A DNA stretch of 64,000 bases from Chlorokybus atmophyticus. Lineage: Eukaryota; Streptophyta; Chlorokybophyceae; Chlorokybales; Chlorokybaceae. The stretch spans positions 196,203 through 260,202 of the forward strand of contig RHPI01000260.1 of NCBI GenBank assembly GCA_009103225.1, given 5' to 3'. Below, piece after piece: positions 13,595-26,292 of the stretch. How positions within the stretch are numbered: position 1 is the first letter of the stretch; every line of letters begins with the position of its first letter. The position numbers were made by a program, and so were the translations under genes. The notes beneath the pieces are model-generated. The model was given only the letters and a program-made list of their open reading frames with translations. It was not told where the DNA came from and made no database searches.

Positions 13595-14414
13595 CACACT
13601 CCGTTTGGACCTGGCCTGGCCTGGCCAGGCCAAACGAAGCACACAGTAGCGGCCAGGCCAGGTCCGATGTGATCTGAAAAGCAAATTGGCGGGATAGCTC
13701 GGGGTTGACTGATCTGGTAAGGCTGCACGGTACCGTTACCCTGTCATGTTGCATGTTCACATCATGTATATCACATGCAAGAAGTACGTTATGCCAAAAC
13801 TCACGCCGATATCGTCACCGCCTTGCGGCAAGCCATGCACGGTTAACACCCCCACAAGGCAACTGGATACCGGTTATTCATCAGGCCATGTGAGCCATGT
13901 TCGGCTAGAGTTGACGGTGTGGCGCCACTCATGTCTTGCAAGTTGCAATTCGCGGCGGTACAGTCCACCCCCGTTATTAGAATCACGTCTATCCTCGAGC
14001 TTTCCATTCCACTAACGGGGTTTATCTCTTGGCGTTTAAGAGAATAACTAGTCTTTTATTGTTTATAGAATATATATTCTACTGATGAGGGTTCTGCCAG
14101 GAAAGCGCATGTGCTTTTACAAGAATAAATATGCTTTTAAAGAAATAAGTAGAGAAAAGATGTACATGATCCATTTTTGTTGCAACATATGTTGTATCAA
14201 GTGCATAATGTAAATAATAGCAGGCTTTGTGTAATAGCATGCATGGTTATGATGATGTAATGCAATGAACTATCATGTGCATGTGTGTTGGCGCGCACAC
14301 ATGTGTATGTAGCGGTGTACGTACCATCATGCTTAACATGTGTGTGCATGAGTAAACAGCATGCATTGGCATGACCATCATCACACGTGCAAGCATTACC
14401 AAATGCTCATCGCA

Positions 14415-14597
14415 CTACTCTAGCTCAACTGGCTCATCGCTAGTGCCACTAATGTTAGCATCATGTCTACAAAAACCTGCAACGAAAAAGTCTTGTATAT
14501 ATATATATACGAGTCTGATGGCCAGCGTTAACGAGTTGATGCTAGATGACCACATTTCGCAGCTGCCGTCAACTAATGATGTTCGGAGATGGGGCAA
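14415..14597 (-). pseudogene. Possible far C-terminal piece of the Tigger-like transposase
   Basis: The minus-strand frame left of element A continues in the direction of the transposase and begins PHLRTSLVDGSCEMWSSSIN. It may be the extreme C-terminus of the protein interrupted by A, but the similarity is weak and the frame across the insertion was not proved. Confidence 0.35.
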
Positions 14598-14600
14598 TCC

Positions 14601-16052
14601 GTCGCAAATTTAACACGGTGACTGACAAGGGACTGAGGGACTGACGGGTGCCTGACCCTGCCTGACCCTACCTGACGTAACAGATTTGTTCATAAAAGGA
14701 CTGTTTAAAACGGCCGTTACTATCAAGCAACATATACCGACGGCAAGCGATAAGTGCAGTCGACGGCGGCCTGCATGTGACGGCAACACCGCACTTTAAG
14801 GTGACGGCCGATTGTCGGTCGCCCCATTTGCGCGATGGCGACCTATCTGTATAGCAGATAAGTCATGTTTTGGTCACAAACAGCGACGGCCGATCGTCGG
14901 TCGTGTTCTGACCGACGAAAAGTATGCGCGACGGCCTGCCTACTTTGGCAAGCCAGTCACCGTTAGTCCCTATCAGGTGACCTTACCGCATTTATTAAAT
15001 GACGGCCGATCGCCGGTCGTGCACTTAACGCGGCGGCGACTTACTTAATATGTGTCAAGTATGATAAGCAAGTGACCGTCGGTCCCTAAAGGTTGGCAAG
15101 TCGGGACGGTGGTACCGGCCGGCAAGTCGAGACGCTGGTAAAATGCAGCCGCCGTACTATGTCAACGGTACGAACAATGCCATTGCGACAATGGTACTTT
15201 TGTACTATTATAATAATACGAGAATGCCGTTGCGAGTCACGTTTCAACAACGCGTTGAAAAAACTTGGGCTGCTCAAGTTATTCAAACGCTCAATGGCTT
15301 TAAGTTGAACAGAGCGTTGTGGGCGGCGGCGGCGGCGGCGCCTAACAGTAGGTGAGCTTAGTTGCTGTCTGACATTGTACTACGCGCAACAGCGCATGCC
15401 GTTTCACCACCCTCCTTGCTTAGGGCGGCCAAGCCAGGCCAGGCTAGGCCAGACGAGGCCAGGCGGCGGCAGCGGCGGCGGTGAAGAAACGGCGGCGGCG
15501 GAGCTGGAGCGGGCGGTGCAGGAGCCGCAGCTCAGTACCAGGGTAGTACTTAAGGTAGCAGTAGTGGTAGTGGTAGCAGTAGTGGTAGTAGCTCAGTATG
15601 TTACATTGTAATTCATTTACCTTTTTATTTTTTATTTGTCACGCATTCTTGCACAGCTGATGACGACAATCACATGTGGTACCTAATCATGACTGAGCGG
15701 TACCAGCAGGTACCTTTGAAGGTACACATCATTAACGGTAGGTACCTTAAGGTACTTGACAATTTTGCTCAGTTAGCGTACAGTCGCCGGTACCTAACTG
15801 ATAGGTATCGGTCAGTTACCTGTTTGTTAGGTCAAGTCCCCTTTGCTTAACTGTTGAGTACCTGACAGGTACCTATTAATTAGGGTCAATCCCTTTATGC
15901 AGACGGCCGCCAACTAATGGTGACGGCCATTATGCTCAGAGTCCCTGTATCGAGATCGCCGGTAGACTGAAAGTTGACAGTCTAAATGAGTATCCTCAAG
16001 TGCACGGCCGTTGCCAATATTCGGTCGGCCGGCAGGGGAAACATTTTGCGAT
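14601..16052. mobile_element. Non-autonomous DNA element A with palindromic subterminal repeats
   Basis: The left end begins GTCGCAAATTTAACACGGTG. The right end, reverse-complemented, begins ATCGCAAAATGTTTCCCCTG, so the terminal repeat is short (about GTCGCAAAWT). Subterminal copies of GACGGCCGATCGTCGGTC-like palindromes occur near 14804, 14885 and 15001. The right half has repeated GGTACCT/TGACAGGTACC units. A GC-rich GGCGGCGG/GGCCAGGC core lies in the middle. No transposase frame is present. Both ends are shared with element B. No clear target duplication was found for A. The superfamily is undetermined. Confidence 0.7.
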
Positions 16053-16447
16053 GTCGTTAGTTGCGATAAAAGCCTCCACACCATCAAAAAACCGCATGCA
16101 TTCTGCCACGGTGATACGCGGGGGTAAAACCTCCTCACCATCATCATCTGCAACATATTCACTGTAAGTGACTAGTAGTTACTCATACAGATGCACAAAC
16201 ATTGGAATCAACCTCGTAACCTTCATCCTTAAAAGGCTCATCATTGGCGGCCCCCTCCGCCGCTCCAATGCTTTCAAGGATATCCTCATCGCTCTGTCCG
16301 GCTTCGGTGGGGAAGGTGTCATTACCGTGGATGAACTCAGCAGGTGAAAGAATCTCTGCGCGTGGAATGGGAAGACGCTGCATGATGTCACTGATCTCCT
16401 GCACAACAGCCTGCTCTCGTGTGTCAATGTCGGGAGTGGGCGCGTGC
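16053..16447 (-). pseudogene. C-terminal fragment of the Tigger-like transposase
   Basis: Read on the minus strand this piece contains DIDTREQAVVQEISDIMQRL, PIPRAEILSPAEFIHGND and, nearer 16053, ITVAECMRFFDGVEAFIATN. These match the acidic tail and last helix (xxVAExxxxxxxxExFxx) of CENP-B/Tigger transposases. The upstream part of the protein lies at 27692-29144 on the other side of element B, and element A interrupts the downstream side. A stop at 16183-16185 and frame changes show decay. Confidence 0.7.
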
Positions 16448-17290
16448 GTCGCAAATTTTACACGGTGACTGACTAGGGACCGACGGATTGACAATTGCTT
16501 GACCCTACCTGACCGTACCTAACCCTGACGACTTGGGCCATAAAGGGATTGACTGGACCGCCGGTGTATATTGTGGATAACAATCAACGGCCGATGGCCT
16601 ATTGTACAATATAATGGACTGCTGCCTGCCTATCATGATCTGCTTGTAATATATGTCGACGGCCGACCGCCGGTCGTACAGCACCCGCGGCGACCTACAT
16701 GTTACGGCAATAAAGTCACCTCTCAGTCCCCTAATTTCGATGAATGCTACGGAATGTTTACGTTTATACGACCGACCACCGGTCATTTAGCATTTTGCGA
16801 TGATGATGTATTAAAAATGGCAAGCAAGTGACTTATCAGTCCCAACTTAGGGACGAGCGGTGGCGGTAAATTGGGACAACTTGAAGTACCGATATATGAT
16901 ACAATAGAAGTTTCGTCTCAATACAATGGTATGATCGTACCATCGATATAAAGTAGCTGTACCATTACAATGGTACCATTGTATTAGTACTTTTGCATCA
17001 TTACGATGGTACAAAAGTACCATCGTAATATTACGATGGTACAAAAGTACCATTGTAATGGTACGATGGTGTCATAAGGGAAGCCGTTGTGTTTTTAAAC
17101 TCAACGGCCCCTTTGTGAATTCAAACGTTAAGCCGCAACACAACGCTCAACTGTGCAAGTTGACTTGCGCAGTTGAGCGTTGTGCTGCGGCAGCGGCGGC
17201 GGCAGTGGTAGCGGTGGCGGTCGCGGTGGCGCCGGCGGCGGCGGCGGCGGCAGGTATGTGCTTGTGTGCTTGTGCATGCCTTGTCGTGTA

Positions 17291-20200
17291 GGGTAAATAG
17301 AGCGAACTTCGTAGTACGCCCCAATTTCGTTACCTGTCACTGTAATTGCTGTGGCAGGCGCAGCTCTGCTTTGATTGGTCTGATACTTATAGGGTATCTT
17401 CTACATGGGTGTAGGCTTCTGTAGAGCTAAAAAGTAGAGCAAACGGACTTGTGTGGCGGCTTATTCCATTTTTTGAATAGGGGATATATACGACATTTTT
17501 AATGTGTACATGATACCCTAACTTTGACAGATTATAACTTGGGCTGTAGTTGTCAGAAGTAAGTGAAGTAAAACGCAAACGAGTCCTTGTATAATGATTT
17601 GATAATGTCCAAAGTTGCACATCAATTGACGCGGGGGTGCAAAAGTTATCAAACTAGGGTGATGGGGGTAACGCGTGACGCATTGGTGAAAAACCAAAAT
17701 GTGCTATACTTGGCTTGCACGTTTGAAATTTGATTTGGCGCTCTTACCTAACGTGTGGGGATGTTTGAAATGAGTTGTGAGAGTGACCAGCCCACTCAAG
17801 CCATTGCCATTGTGAGTTGAGCTAGTGCATTGGTGGGTTGAGTGCGGGTTGCTAGGTGCATCTTGCGGTAAGATTGCAGTGCATACAAGTGTGTGTTAGC
17901 CGCGATGCAGCAATCAGCAATGTGTTTTAAGTGTTAGTAGCAAGCAAGCAATCAGAAAAGAAGACAAGGAGTAGCTAGTTGCAGAAGAATAGTGTTGGGC
18001 AGTCTAGCTCATGCTAGGACTACCTCTACCTCCACCTATGCCACGCAGCAAGGGAGTTCGGGTGGGTGTGCAGTGTTGCTGGAACTGCAGCATCATCCTT
18101 GTGGCCTGCATGCCACTCAGACCACCCGTTGTCACTCATGTTGTTGCGTGCATGTGCATGCAGGGCAGCAAGCGTGTTAGAGCGAAGACACCCAGCAACA
18201 AGGGACCCAGAGGCAGCTATATGAACCACCGCCACCACCTGGAAGACATCAACCGTGTGGTGAATGCAGTCAACAGAGGGTGTATGACTTTGGGCACAGC
18301 AACAAGAGAGCTCAACATGCCGTACACCACATTCCGCGACTATTGCCAGAACCCAGACAAGCTGCAACATTACAAGTAAGTAGAGTTAGTGTGTGTGTGC
18401 TGACAGTGTAAATGTATGTAAGTGTGCAAAAGTTGCCAACTAAAATGCATGCTGTGTAGGCGTCCAGGTGCTCCCTCTCTGCTATCTGAGGCAGAGGAGA
18501 AGGACCTAGCAGAGTATGTGAATGCACGAAACCAAGTGGGAAGGGCAATGGCATGGACGGAGATCTGCCTTGAAGTTGGCAAACGGCTTGCAAATGATGA
18601 AAGAAGACTGCAGCTGCAGCATGGCTTACCTGGGCGGAAATGGTGTGATGCATTTCAAGCGAGGAACAACCTCACTTCAAGGAAGGCTGAACCTCTGGAT
18701 CGCTCTCGGAGGGTGGGGTTGAGCAGGTCAGTGGTTGAGCATTACTTCAACCCGTTGGAGGAGGTTGTGCACAAGTTGGGAGTGGGCCCTGACCGCATCA
18801 TCTCTGCTGACGAGATTGGTGTAGAACCTGACACGGCAATGCAGAATCAGAGAGTGATAGTGGCAAGGTAAGATGCACTGTGTGATGCAAGGCATGCTGC
18901 ATGCAATGCACAATGCAAACCGAGGTAGACTCTGACTCACATGGCTTGTGTGTTTGCAGTGGTTCCAAGTGGGCTCAAACTGCCACCACTGGCAGCAGAG
19001 AGCATGTGACCCTGATGTGTGCTGTGAGTGGTGCTGGATATGTATTCCCACCTTTGGTGATTCTCAAGGGCCAGAGACTCACAGGTGACTACATGATCTT
19101 TGACGTGGCCGGAGCACGCTTCAAGGCACAAGAAAACGCATGGATGACTACTGACATCTTTGAGGCGTGGGTGGAGAAGATTCTGGTAGCACACATGCCG
19201 GGAGGGGTCTCTACTATCAACCCTGCCCTGCTGGTCATTGATGGACATGTGAGCCGCTATAACCCTGCAATGATACAGTTCGCCAAAGATGCTGGCCTGC
19301 ATATCCTCATCCTTCCTCCTCACACCACGCACAGACTCCAAGTGCTAGGTGTGAGTTGCTTCCATCCATTCAAGGAGGAGTACAGAAAACAATATCAAGA
19401 GAGGATGCGCAAGCGCTACAACTACCACCTGTCTCGTGATGAGTTCCTAGGCTTGATGGTGCAACCATTCAGAGTTGAACTCTCCCCGCAAAACATCATC
19501 AACGGATTTCGTGCATGCAGACTCTACCCCCTAGACAAGCAATGTGTGGACAAGTACCTGCCCCCTGTGCAGCCGGCAGGCCATCTGGGAGCCCTGCTGG
19601 AAGCTATCAATGCAGAAGACGATGCCAACGCTGCTGCGGATGCCACGAACCCAGAGGTGGAGGACTGCACCCTCCACACAGAAGCTCCCAAGAGAAGGAG
19701 AGGTGTCACTTCAGCCCACTTGCTCACTAGTGATGAGCTACATGCAATGCTAGTAGAACAAGACAACGGGAACGAACGCAAATGCCAAGCCAAGGTTAGG
19801 AGAGCAGAAGACAGGGCAGAGAAGGCTGAGGCAGCGAAGTTCGCTGCTGCTGAGAAGGGGAAGGCTCAGGCAGCGAAGAAGGCCGCCAGCGAGGCGAAGA
19901 AGAGGCTGGAGCAAGCATAGAAGGATGAGAGGAGGGCAAGACAGCAGGAGAAGCAGCAAGAGGCAGACATGCAGAAGGAGGAGCAGGAGGCAGCAGCTCA
20001 CCTTGAGACGGCACAGAGGGAGAAGACTGCAGCAGAGGCCAACGCCATTCTCATGCGCTATGTTTGGGACCTTGTCTTGTGTGACAACCAAGCAGGAGAA
20101 CCTTTCGCAGACACAGCTGAAGACTACGTTAACAACCGCCTCACTCCCCACCCAGCTGCAAGGGAAGCTGGAGCTCGCTGGAGAGCGCAAAGGCAGGAGC

Positions 20201-20893
20201 GCGAGGCGAGAGAGGCGAGGAGGAGAGCTGCAAAACAGAACAAGTAGTTAGCCTAGACATCAAGGCAGCCAAGCAGTTGCAGAACACGCACGCACACTGT
20301 ATGTACCCTAGGCCAGCAACTTGCATGCAACCCTGTACATGTGACTTAGCTTGCTGAACACAATTACATGCATGCATGCATCACTCCCTAGCTTACACCT
20401 CACCTTGCTTGCTGTGCTTGCTGCTGATGGCGTGCGCTCCACTCTTACTCAACCCCATGATCAGCGCTGCCGCCGCCCACACAACCTTGCAAACTGACTC
20501 ATTTTGGCGGCAAGGTTGCGCGCAACCTTGCCGCCAAAAAATGGCTGCAACCAATGGGCTGCACGGCAACCCTTCAACAGGCACGACAGCACCGCCTGTC
20601 ATGCCAATACTTCCACTGATAGGGCCCCACACCCCTCAACCCCTTTCACACCACTCACTGTGCACGAAATGCCTGCCACAGGTACTTTTCACTCACGACA
20701 TTAGGGTGAAATCCGGTTTTGAGATACACCCTCCACACCTCAACTTTGGCGCGCTGCTGACAGCGCGTCACTTGGCCATATGTGTAGATAAAAACTTTAT
20801 CTACAAAACAGCCACATCACCGCCAAAAACCCAACGTAGCGGCCGCCATAACCTAATGTACAAAAAAACCTACGAAGTTCGCTCTATTTACCC
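17291..20893 (+). mobile_element. pogo-type DNA transposon with 24-bp TIRs and TA duplication
   Basis: Perfect 24-bp inverted termini (GGGTAAATAGAGCGAACTTC plus GTAG) lie at 17291-17314 and 20870-20893. They are flanked by TA at 17289-17290 and 20894-20895, the standard target duplication of Tc1/mariner/pogo elements. The interior carries a plus-strand HTH/DDE transposase at 18038-20247. The intact termini indicate a fairly recent insertion into element B. The transposase itself has a catalytic substitution and an in-frame stop, so movement would need a partner enzyme. Confidence 0.92.
18038..20247 (+). pseudogene. pogo/Jerky-type DDE transposase, disabled
   Basis: Exons 18038-18061, 18164-18375, 18460-18867 and 18960 onward are phase-compatible. 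Order of parts: basic N-terminus; Psq-like HTH (AVNRGCMTLGTATRELNMPY); CENP-B-type linker (GLPGRKWCDAFQARNNL); DDE_1 catalytic domain; long Ala/Lys/Glu coiled tail. The first acid lies in RIISADEIGV and the second in LVIDGHVSRYNP. At the third position, 35 residues on, the family Asp of QPLDV is glycine (QVLGV, codon GGT near 19350), which one A-to-G change would explain. A TAG at 19918-19920 also interrupts the frame. After it the same frame runs on to TAA at 20245-20247 (MQKEEQEAAAHLETAQREKT onward). It is described as found. Confidence 0.88.
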
Positions 20894-20978
20894 TAGTGCG
20901 CAGCAGTGCAGCCGGACCGCCCTTCCACCCTTCGTGTTGCAGGGCGGCCACCGGGCCAGGCCCGGCGGCGGCGGCGGC

Positions 20979-21586
20979 TGTGACGGTGCTTGTGCCTTGT
21001 CGCCTGTGAGTTGGTCCAATCCACAACCCTCTCACCAAGGCACGGTATTCACACCGGAACCTTGCCCCCTCTGCCAAGCACACACGCGCGCCCCGCCACT
21101 CGCGTATGCACGCGCATGCGCTCGAAGCTACACACCGACTTGTGTAGCGCCTTGGATCGTCACACAAGCAAGCACACACTAGTGGACACACGCTAGCAAC
21201 CGCTGCTAACCACCACCAAGCTTGCACACCAGAAACTAGGGAGCTAAAGGTTGTATTGCAAATTGTAGAATGTTGCACTTTTATACCTACCAGTCTGCAC
21301 ATGCTACACTTCTAGACCTTCTGACGCACCAAAGATCTCTTAATTTGCTGCTCATATGGTCAAGTTATACTACTTGGCGCCAGGCCCTTCCAGAAATCTG
21401 GTCGAGCCCTTCTCGACTGGCCCTCCGTTTTCTGGCACCTTCCAGACTGGTCTTGGGGCCCCGGTCGATATCCGCGGCAGACTCATAACTTGCCGATATC
21501 CGCCACAAGTCATGAAAAACATGGTACCTTACAAATAAGGCCTAAAATGGCCATGAAAATCACGAAATGTGGCCTTGACTGTTACA
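20979..21586 (-). repeat. 3' LTR of the chromovirus (shortened)
   Basis: In plus orientation it begins TGTGACGGTGCTTGTGCC and ends GCCTTGACTGTTACA (TG...CA). It is 608 bp, against 671 bp for the other LTR. The difference is mainly a loss of about 60 bp after CACATGCTA, where the other LTR has extra sequence ending in a repeated TACACTTCTAGACC. Confidence 0.93.
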
Positions 21587-21607
21587 CTCCTCCCCCCTAG
21601 GTGAGCT

Positions 21608-21991
21608 TCATCCTCGAAGCTCGCAAGGTTGTCGTCGAGCAAGATAGGCACGCACAACGTCTCGAGCATTAGCCAAGTGTGCCTCAAGCTCCCAGGATGC
21701 TTCATGCAACGGATAGTTTTTCCATTTCATTAAGAACTTGCGCACGCCATGCACAAACTTCTCACCAAGGATGTCTTCTACCTCCCACTTTGGTTCACCA
21801 TCCGTGCCAACGTCGGGGGGCGGCCTTTCTGTCGGTTGTCCGCGATATGCCTTTAAAAGGGAGACGTGAAAAACGGGGTGCACACGCATGGTGTCGGGTA
21901 GCTCCAGCTTGTACGTCATATCTTTGATAACTTTGCTGACCTTAAATGGTCCCAACCAGCGTTCATTCAGCTTGCGAATTCCCGTACGCAC
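21608..21991 (-). pseudogene. Chromovirus integrase tail and chromodomain
   Basis: The frame starts in the integrase C-terminal region (LNERWLGPFKVSKVI, typical of the GPF/Y module). It continues into a chromodomain: WEVEDILGEKFVHGVRKFLM, then KWKNYPLHEASWELEAHL. Chromodomains steer chromovirus integration toward modified histones. The frame is offset from the upstream integrase frame, so the polyprotein is broken near 21980. Confidence 0.85.
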
Positions 21992-22787
21992 CTATACGCG
22001 CTTCGCGGAGAGTAACACAATGTCGCCTTCTTGAAACGAGGTGTCGGCGATGCGCGTCCGCGTACTGCTTCTGCCTGTTTTGTGCCACCAATAGCGCCTC
22101 CCTAACTGCCTTATTAACATCCGCGCACTTTGTGAGGAAGTCATTAGCTGCCTCCACATGCACGTCATGTCGTCGCGGTGTCCATGCCGTCAACGGTGTT
22201 AATGGATGTTGCCCGTAGTTCATAAGGAAGGGAGTGACACCTGTGCTTGCATTGTGGTAGTTGTTGATCACAAACTGCACCAACTCAAGCAGCTCCGCCC
22301 AATTGTCTTGTCGCGCGTTAACGTAGCAACGCAGCATGTTCTCAATCACACGGTTGGCCCGCTCCTTTTGCCCATCAGTTTGCGGGTGGAATGCCGTGTT
22401 AAACTTCGGTGTGGTACCCAGTGCACTATGCAGCGCCTCCCAAAACTTACTTGTAAAGCGCGGGTCGCGATCACTCACAATGCTTCGTGTTAATCCATGA
22501 GAACGAAACACATGCTTTACAAACAAGCGTGCTGCCTCCGGTGCCGTGTAAGACTCACCACACGGTGCCAAGCGTACCATTTTGCTGATTTTGTCGACGA
22601 ACACAAGTATAGCGTCGTACCCTTCCTTTGTCTTTGGTAGCCCCGTGATAAAGTCCATGGTAACTTGCTCCCACGTGGACAATGGCACAGGGAGAGGTTG
22701 CAGCGACCCACCTGGCTTTTGGTTGCTTGCCTTCACCCTTTGGCATGCGTCGCACAACGCCACGTAGTCGCGCACATCGGGATGCAT
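21963..22787 (-). pseudogene. Chromovirus integrase
   Basis: The zinc-binding end (LCDACQRVKASNQ) and the rve core are readable. The core holds MDFITGLPKTKEGYDAILVF with the first Asp, IVSDRDPRFTSKFWEALHSA with the second, and FHPQTDGQKERANRVIENML with the Glu. The catalytic D-D-E triad is therefore present. The HHCC start and the join to RNase H are disturbed by frame changes around 22780-22860. Confidence 0.9.
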
Positions 22788-22860
22788 CTCTCACCAATAA
22801 AAACGCTGCTTCAAGCTTGCCAAAGTCCTCTCCAACCCTTGGTGACCAGCAATGGGCACG

Positions 22861-23800
22861 TCATGAGCTTCCTTCAGCACCTTCACGGATATGCGCGACG
22901 TTGGGGTTGTACAAGCGCCCGTGGTGCCATAGCAGCCCATCGCGCATTGACCAATGCCCACTTGTATCCGTAGCTGCACTTTCCAGCTCTTGCAACACTT
23001 TCATACCCTTTATGTCTTCACGAAGCACTTGCCGAGTCTGGTCGGTCCACTCGGGCTGCACTTGAGCGAGTGCCTCAATTGCATCAAGCCAGCTCAGCGC
23101 GTCAGCAACACCATTTGACGTACCGGGCTTGTACTTGATATCGAAGTTAAAAAGTTGAAGGAACTCCAACCATCGTGCTTGTCTGCGACTTAACTGAGGT
23201 TGTGTCTGTAAGTACCTCAGTGGAGAGTAATCCGTCTCAAGCACGAGCTTTTTGCCTTCCAGAAAACAACGCCATTGTCGTAGCGCCATGACTTGCGCCA
23301 AAAGTTCCTTCTCGTGCACGGGTAATTCAGCTCCGCACCACTCATCTTCTTGCTGAAGAATGCTACTGGTTGAAGGCTGTTGCCATGGTCTTGCTGCAAA
23401 ACAGCTCCTACAGCTGTGTCGGACGCATCGCAAGCAAAAATAGATGTCTTTTCCATGTCGAGTGAGCCAGGACTGGTGCCTCCGTCAGCGCCTTCTTCAA
23501 CGCAGCAAATGCATGTTCCTCTGTTGCTGACCAGCTCCAAGGCTTTCCCTTCTTGAGTAGGGCAGTCAAGGGAGCAGCTATGCGCGAAAACCCCATGATA
23601 AACTTGCGATTATACCCTGCAAGGCCTGAAAAAGACATCACCTCCTTTACGTTGGTCGGGGAAGCCCACTCGCGCACCACCTGCACTTTGTTGGGGTCCG
23701 GCTTGATGCCTTCATGCGACACGATGTGGCTTAGGTACTCCATCTCTTGAAGCAAAAATTTGCACTTTTGTAGCTGGGCGTACAACTTGTGTTCGCGCAA
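22861..23800 (-). pseudogene. Chromovirus RNase H and end of reverse transcriptase (frameshifted)
   Basis: Three overlapping minus-strand frames together cover the RT thumb/connection (EMEYLSHIVSHEGIKPDPNK), the RNase H start (FACDASDTAVGAVLQQDHG) and its later part (LETDYSPLRYLQTQ, then KPGTSNGVADALSWLD). The frame changes near 23430 and 23520, and breaks from the RT frame at about 23802. These are real sequence-level breaks in the copy or assembly errors. Confidence 0.85.
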
Positions 23801-23803
23801 ACG

Positions 23804-24307
23804 CTACAACACGCGCCGTAGAAGTGCCACGTGCTCCTCCTTTGTTTTCGCGTACACCAGAATGTCGTCGAGGTACACGAGGACTCCCTTACCAATCAAG
23901 TCAGCGAAAACGCTATTCATTAGCGTTTGAAGTGTTGCCGGTGCGTTCTTAAGTCTGAAGGACATGACCAACCACTCGCAGTGCCCATAACGTGTGTTAA
24001 AAGCTGTTTTCTCCACATCCTCGGGCGCGATGCGGATTTGGTGATAACCTCTAGCAAGATCAAGTGTTGTAAAGTACTGCGCACCTTGCAATTGCTTCAG
24101 CAGCTTGTCGATACGTGGGAGTGGAAAGCAATTCCTCTTTTTGATGTTGTTGAGAGCTCGGTAGTCGACACACATGCGCAAGCTCCCATTTTTCTTTCGT
24201 ACAAACAAAGTAGATGCACCATAGGGGGACTTACTAGGCCTGATGTAGCCTCTTTTCAGCAAGTCCGCCACCTGCCTCTCGGCCTCTTCCAGCTCCAAAG
24301 GTGACAA
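23804..24307 (-). pseudogene. Chromovirus reverse transcriptase core
   Basis: The frame holds RT blocks: SPYGASTLFVRKKNGSLRMC, VDYRALNNIKKRNCFPLPRI, LDLARGYHQIRI and the catalytic VYLDDILVYAKT (YxDD, with Leu). A stop follows LLRRVL at 23804, after which the frame resumes shifted. The conserved F of the usual FGLTNAP block is changed (SFRLKNAP). Confidence 0.92.
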
Positions 24308-24732
24308 CTTCTATACGGGTTGACAGGGTGGCTTGTGCACGCCCTCAATTAGCTCCACATGGTGGTCTACGCTCCGTGGAAGTGGTAGACCAGATGGAAG
24401 TCTGTCCACCATGATATCTTGGTATACTTTAACAAGTTTACACACCTCGGGGTCCATCGTAGCCGTCTTAACATCGTCACTCAGCTCCGGTGCTGACTTT
24501 GCAGTGTTTTCGCGCACCACGCACAACCATGCAGCCTTTGCCTTCCGTGGAGACAATAACTTCCTTAATTGCACATAAAAAATCTGGGCAATTGTCGTAC
24601 CACCTGATTGTGCGTGCCGCGCCTCGACGACGTCCGACGCAGCTTGATTGGACTCTCCACCGTTTCGTTCGATGGTGAGCACGCGCTTCCTCCAATTGAT
24701 GGATGGATTATGTTGCCATAGCCACGGTAGTC

Positions 24733-25323
24733 TCAAAATCCCAAACTCCCGTCAAACCCGTTCCGTAGGGTGATGCAGCAAAATTGCATGGTCTCCTTCA
24801 TCTTCCCTATGCGAACGCACAATTCTTTGGTCATAAACGCAGCGCCATTACCTCCAAAGGGTGGCTCTCCATCAGCGAGCTTCACTTCACCTCCTCGTAA
24901 TGATGAAAGCCAACCGTAACGCCGCGCAATATCAATACTCATAAAATTGCTGTTGGCACCGCTATCAATCATGAGCTTACACTCTCTCCATCGTCCTTGG
25001 TCATCGCAAATGTGTGCTGGAAGCCCGACGTACTTTGTTGTCTCCTCTTTTGCATAACTCACCACCGTTGGCGCATTCATAACCATCTCCTCTTGCTTTT
25101 CTAATGGAAATGTCACAGCATCCGTCCGTGCATGAGGCTCTTTCCTATCCCCAGCAGTAGCCTCCTCACCTACTGGGGAAAGTCGTTTTCCTTGCTCCAC
25201 GCCATTTTGCTCCATGGTGTTGACGCGACGATTATGGCGAGGGTTGCCATCCGGTGTTAGCCTTTGCGTGCTTCGTTTGGGCATCCGTACGCCAAATGCT
25301 CCGTCGACCCACACGCATAACAC
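24733..25323 (-). pseudogene. Chromovirus protease region
   Basis: The aspartic protease motif is visible as CKLMIDSGANSNFMS (family DSGA). A zinc knuckle of the form CxxCxxxxHxxxxC (CYACGSTEHLAYGC) precedes it near 25270-25330 in another frame, so gag-pol continuity is broken there. Confidence 0.85.
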
Positions 25324-25508
25324 TTGCGCACACCTTTACCTCTTTCACCACGTCCGCCGTACTTTGTCTCACTTCCATGCGTGTATATGGCACCCACCTC
25401 CATTGGTGCAGACCCAGAGTCAGCTCCACCTCCATTGGCAAGCGCTAAACTTAGTTCTCCTCGTCTCCATGCTTGTTGAAAGCCTCCCCGGGGCTGATCA
25501 CCATGCCT

Positions 25509-26249
25509 TTACCTCCAATCAGTGTTTCTTGTGGTGGACTTGAAGTACAACGCGTCGAGTCGCTCCGCAATGCGTATAGCCTCCGCGAGTGTCTTCAGGT
25601 CCCGTAGCTCCACTTCTTTACGCCCCAAAGGTTTTAAACCACGTGTATACCTGTCCAACTGCTCCTCCTCGGTCATATTGGGTATGGACATCACCAATCG
25701 CTGAAACGCGGCCGTGTACGCCATCACCGACCCCATTTGCACAAGGGCTGCAAGTTTGTCGCGTGCGGCCTTTACGCTCTCAACGGGAACAAATTGATGC
25801 CTGACCTCTAGTGCCAACTCTTTCATGGTGGTCAATGGTAGCGCCAACCCGTTTGCAACACGCGTACAAGGATGTCTCCACCATACAAGTGCTGCATCTT
25901 CAAGCAATGTCGCTGCAACCTCCACGTGCAGATGCGTGGGCACCTCCGTGAGCTTCAACCAAGACGATACTTGAAAAATCCATTCATCCACTGCATCTCC
26001 ATCACGTTGACCCTTGAATGGCTTGGGCTTTGGCACCTTCACATGCACGCGCGAGCTTGATGCCATGGGAACTTGTACACGCGCCATCGCATGCTCATAC
26101 GCTTCACGTTGTGCTTGAGCCGCCGCTTGAGTGTGATGAAGCTCTTCCCTCAATTCTAAAATGGCAGCTTGAAGCTCTTCCATGCGAGCATCCTCCATCT
26201 CCATTAACACACTACACACCGCTTCCGAATGAAAAGTGTAAACGCACAC
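25509..26249 (-). pseudogene. Chromovirus gag (capsid part)
   Basis: The frame encodes a coiled N-terminal stretch (MEELQAAILELREELHHTQA). A Ty3-type capsid domain follows: KVPKPKPFKGQRDGDAVDEW, then FQRLVMSIPNMTEEEQLDRY and TRGLKPLGRKEVELRD. It ends before the zinc knuckle, which is in a different frame. Confidence 0.88.
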
Positions 26250-26292
26250 ACACTTCCTCTCTCACCTTCGTAAACCGTGCTCCGATACCAGT

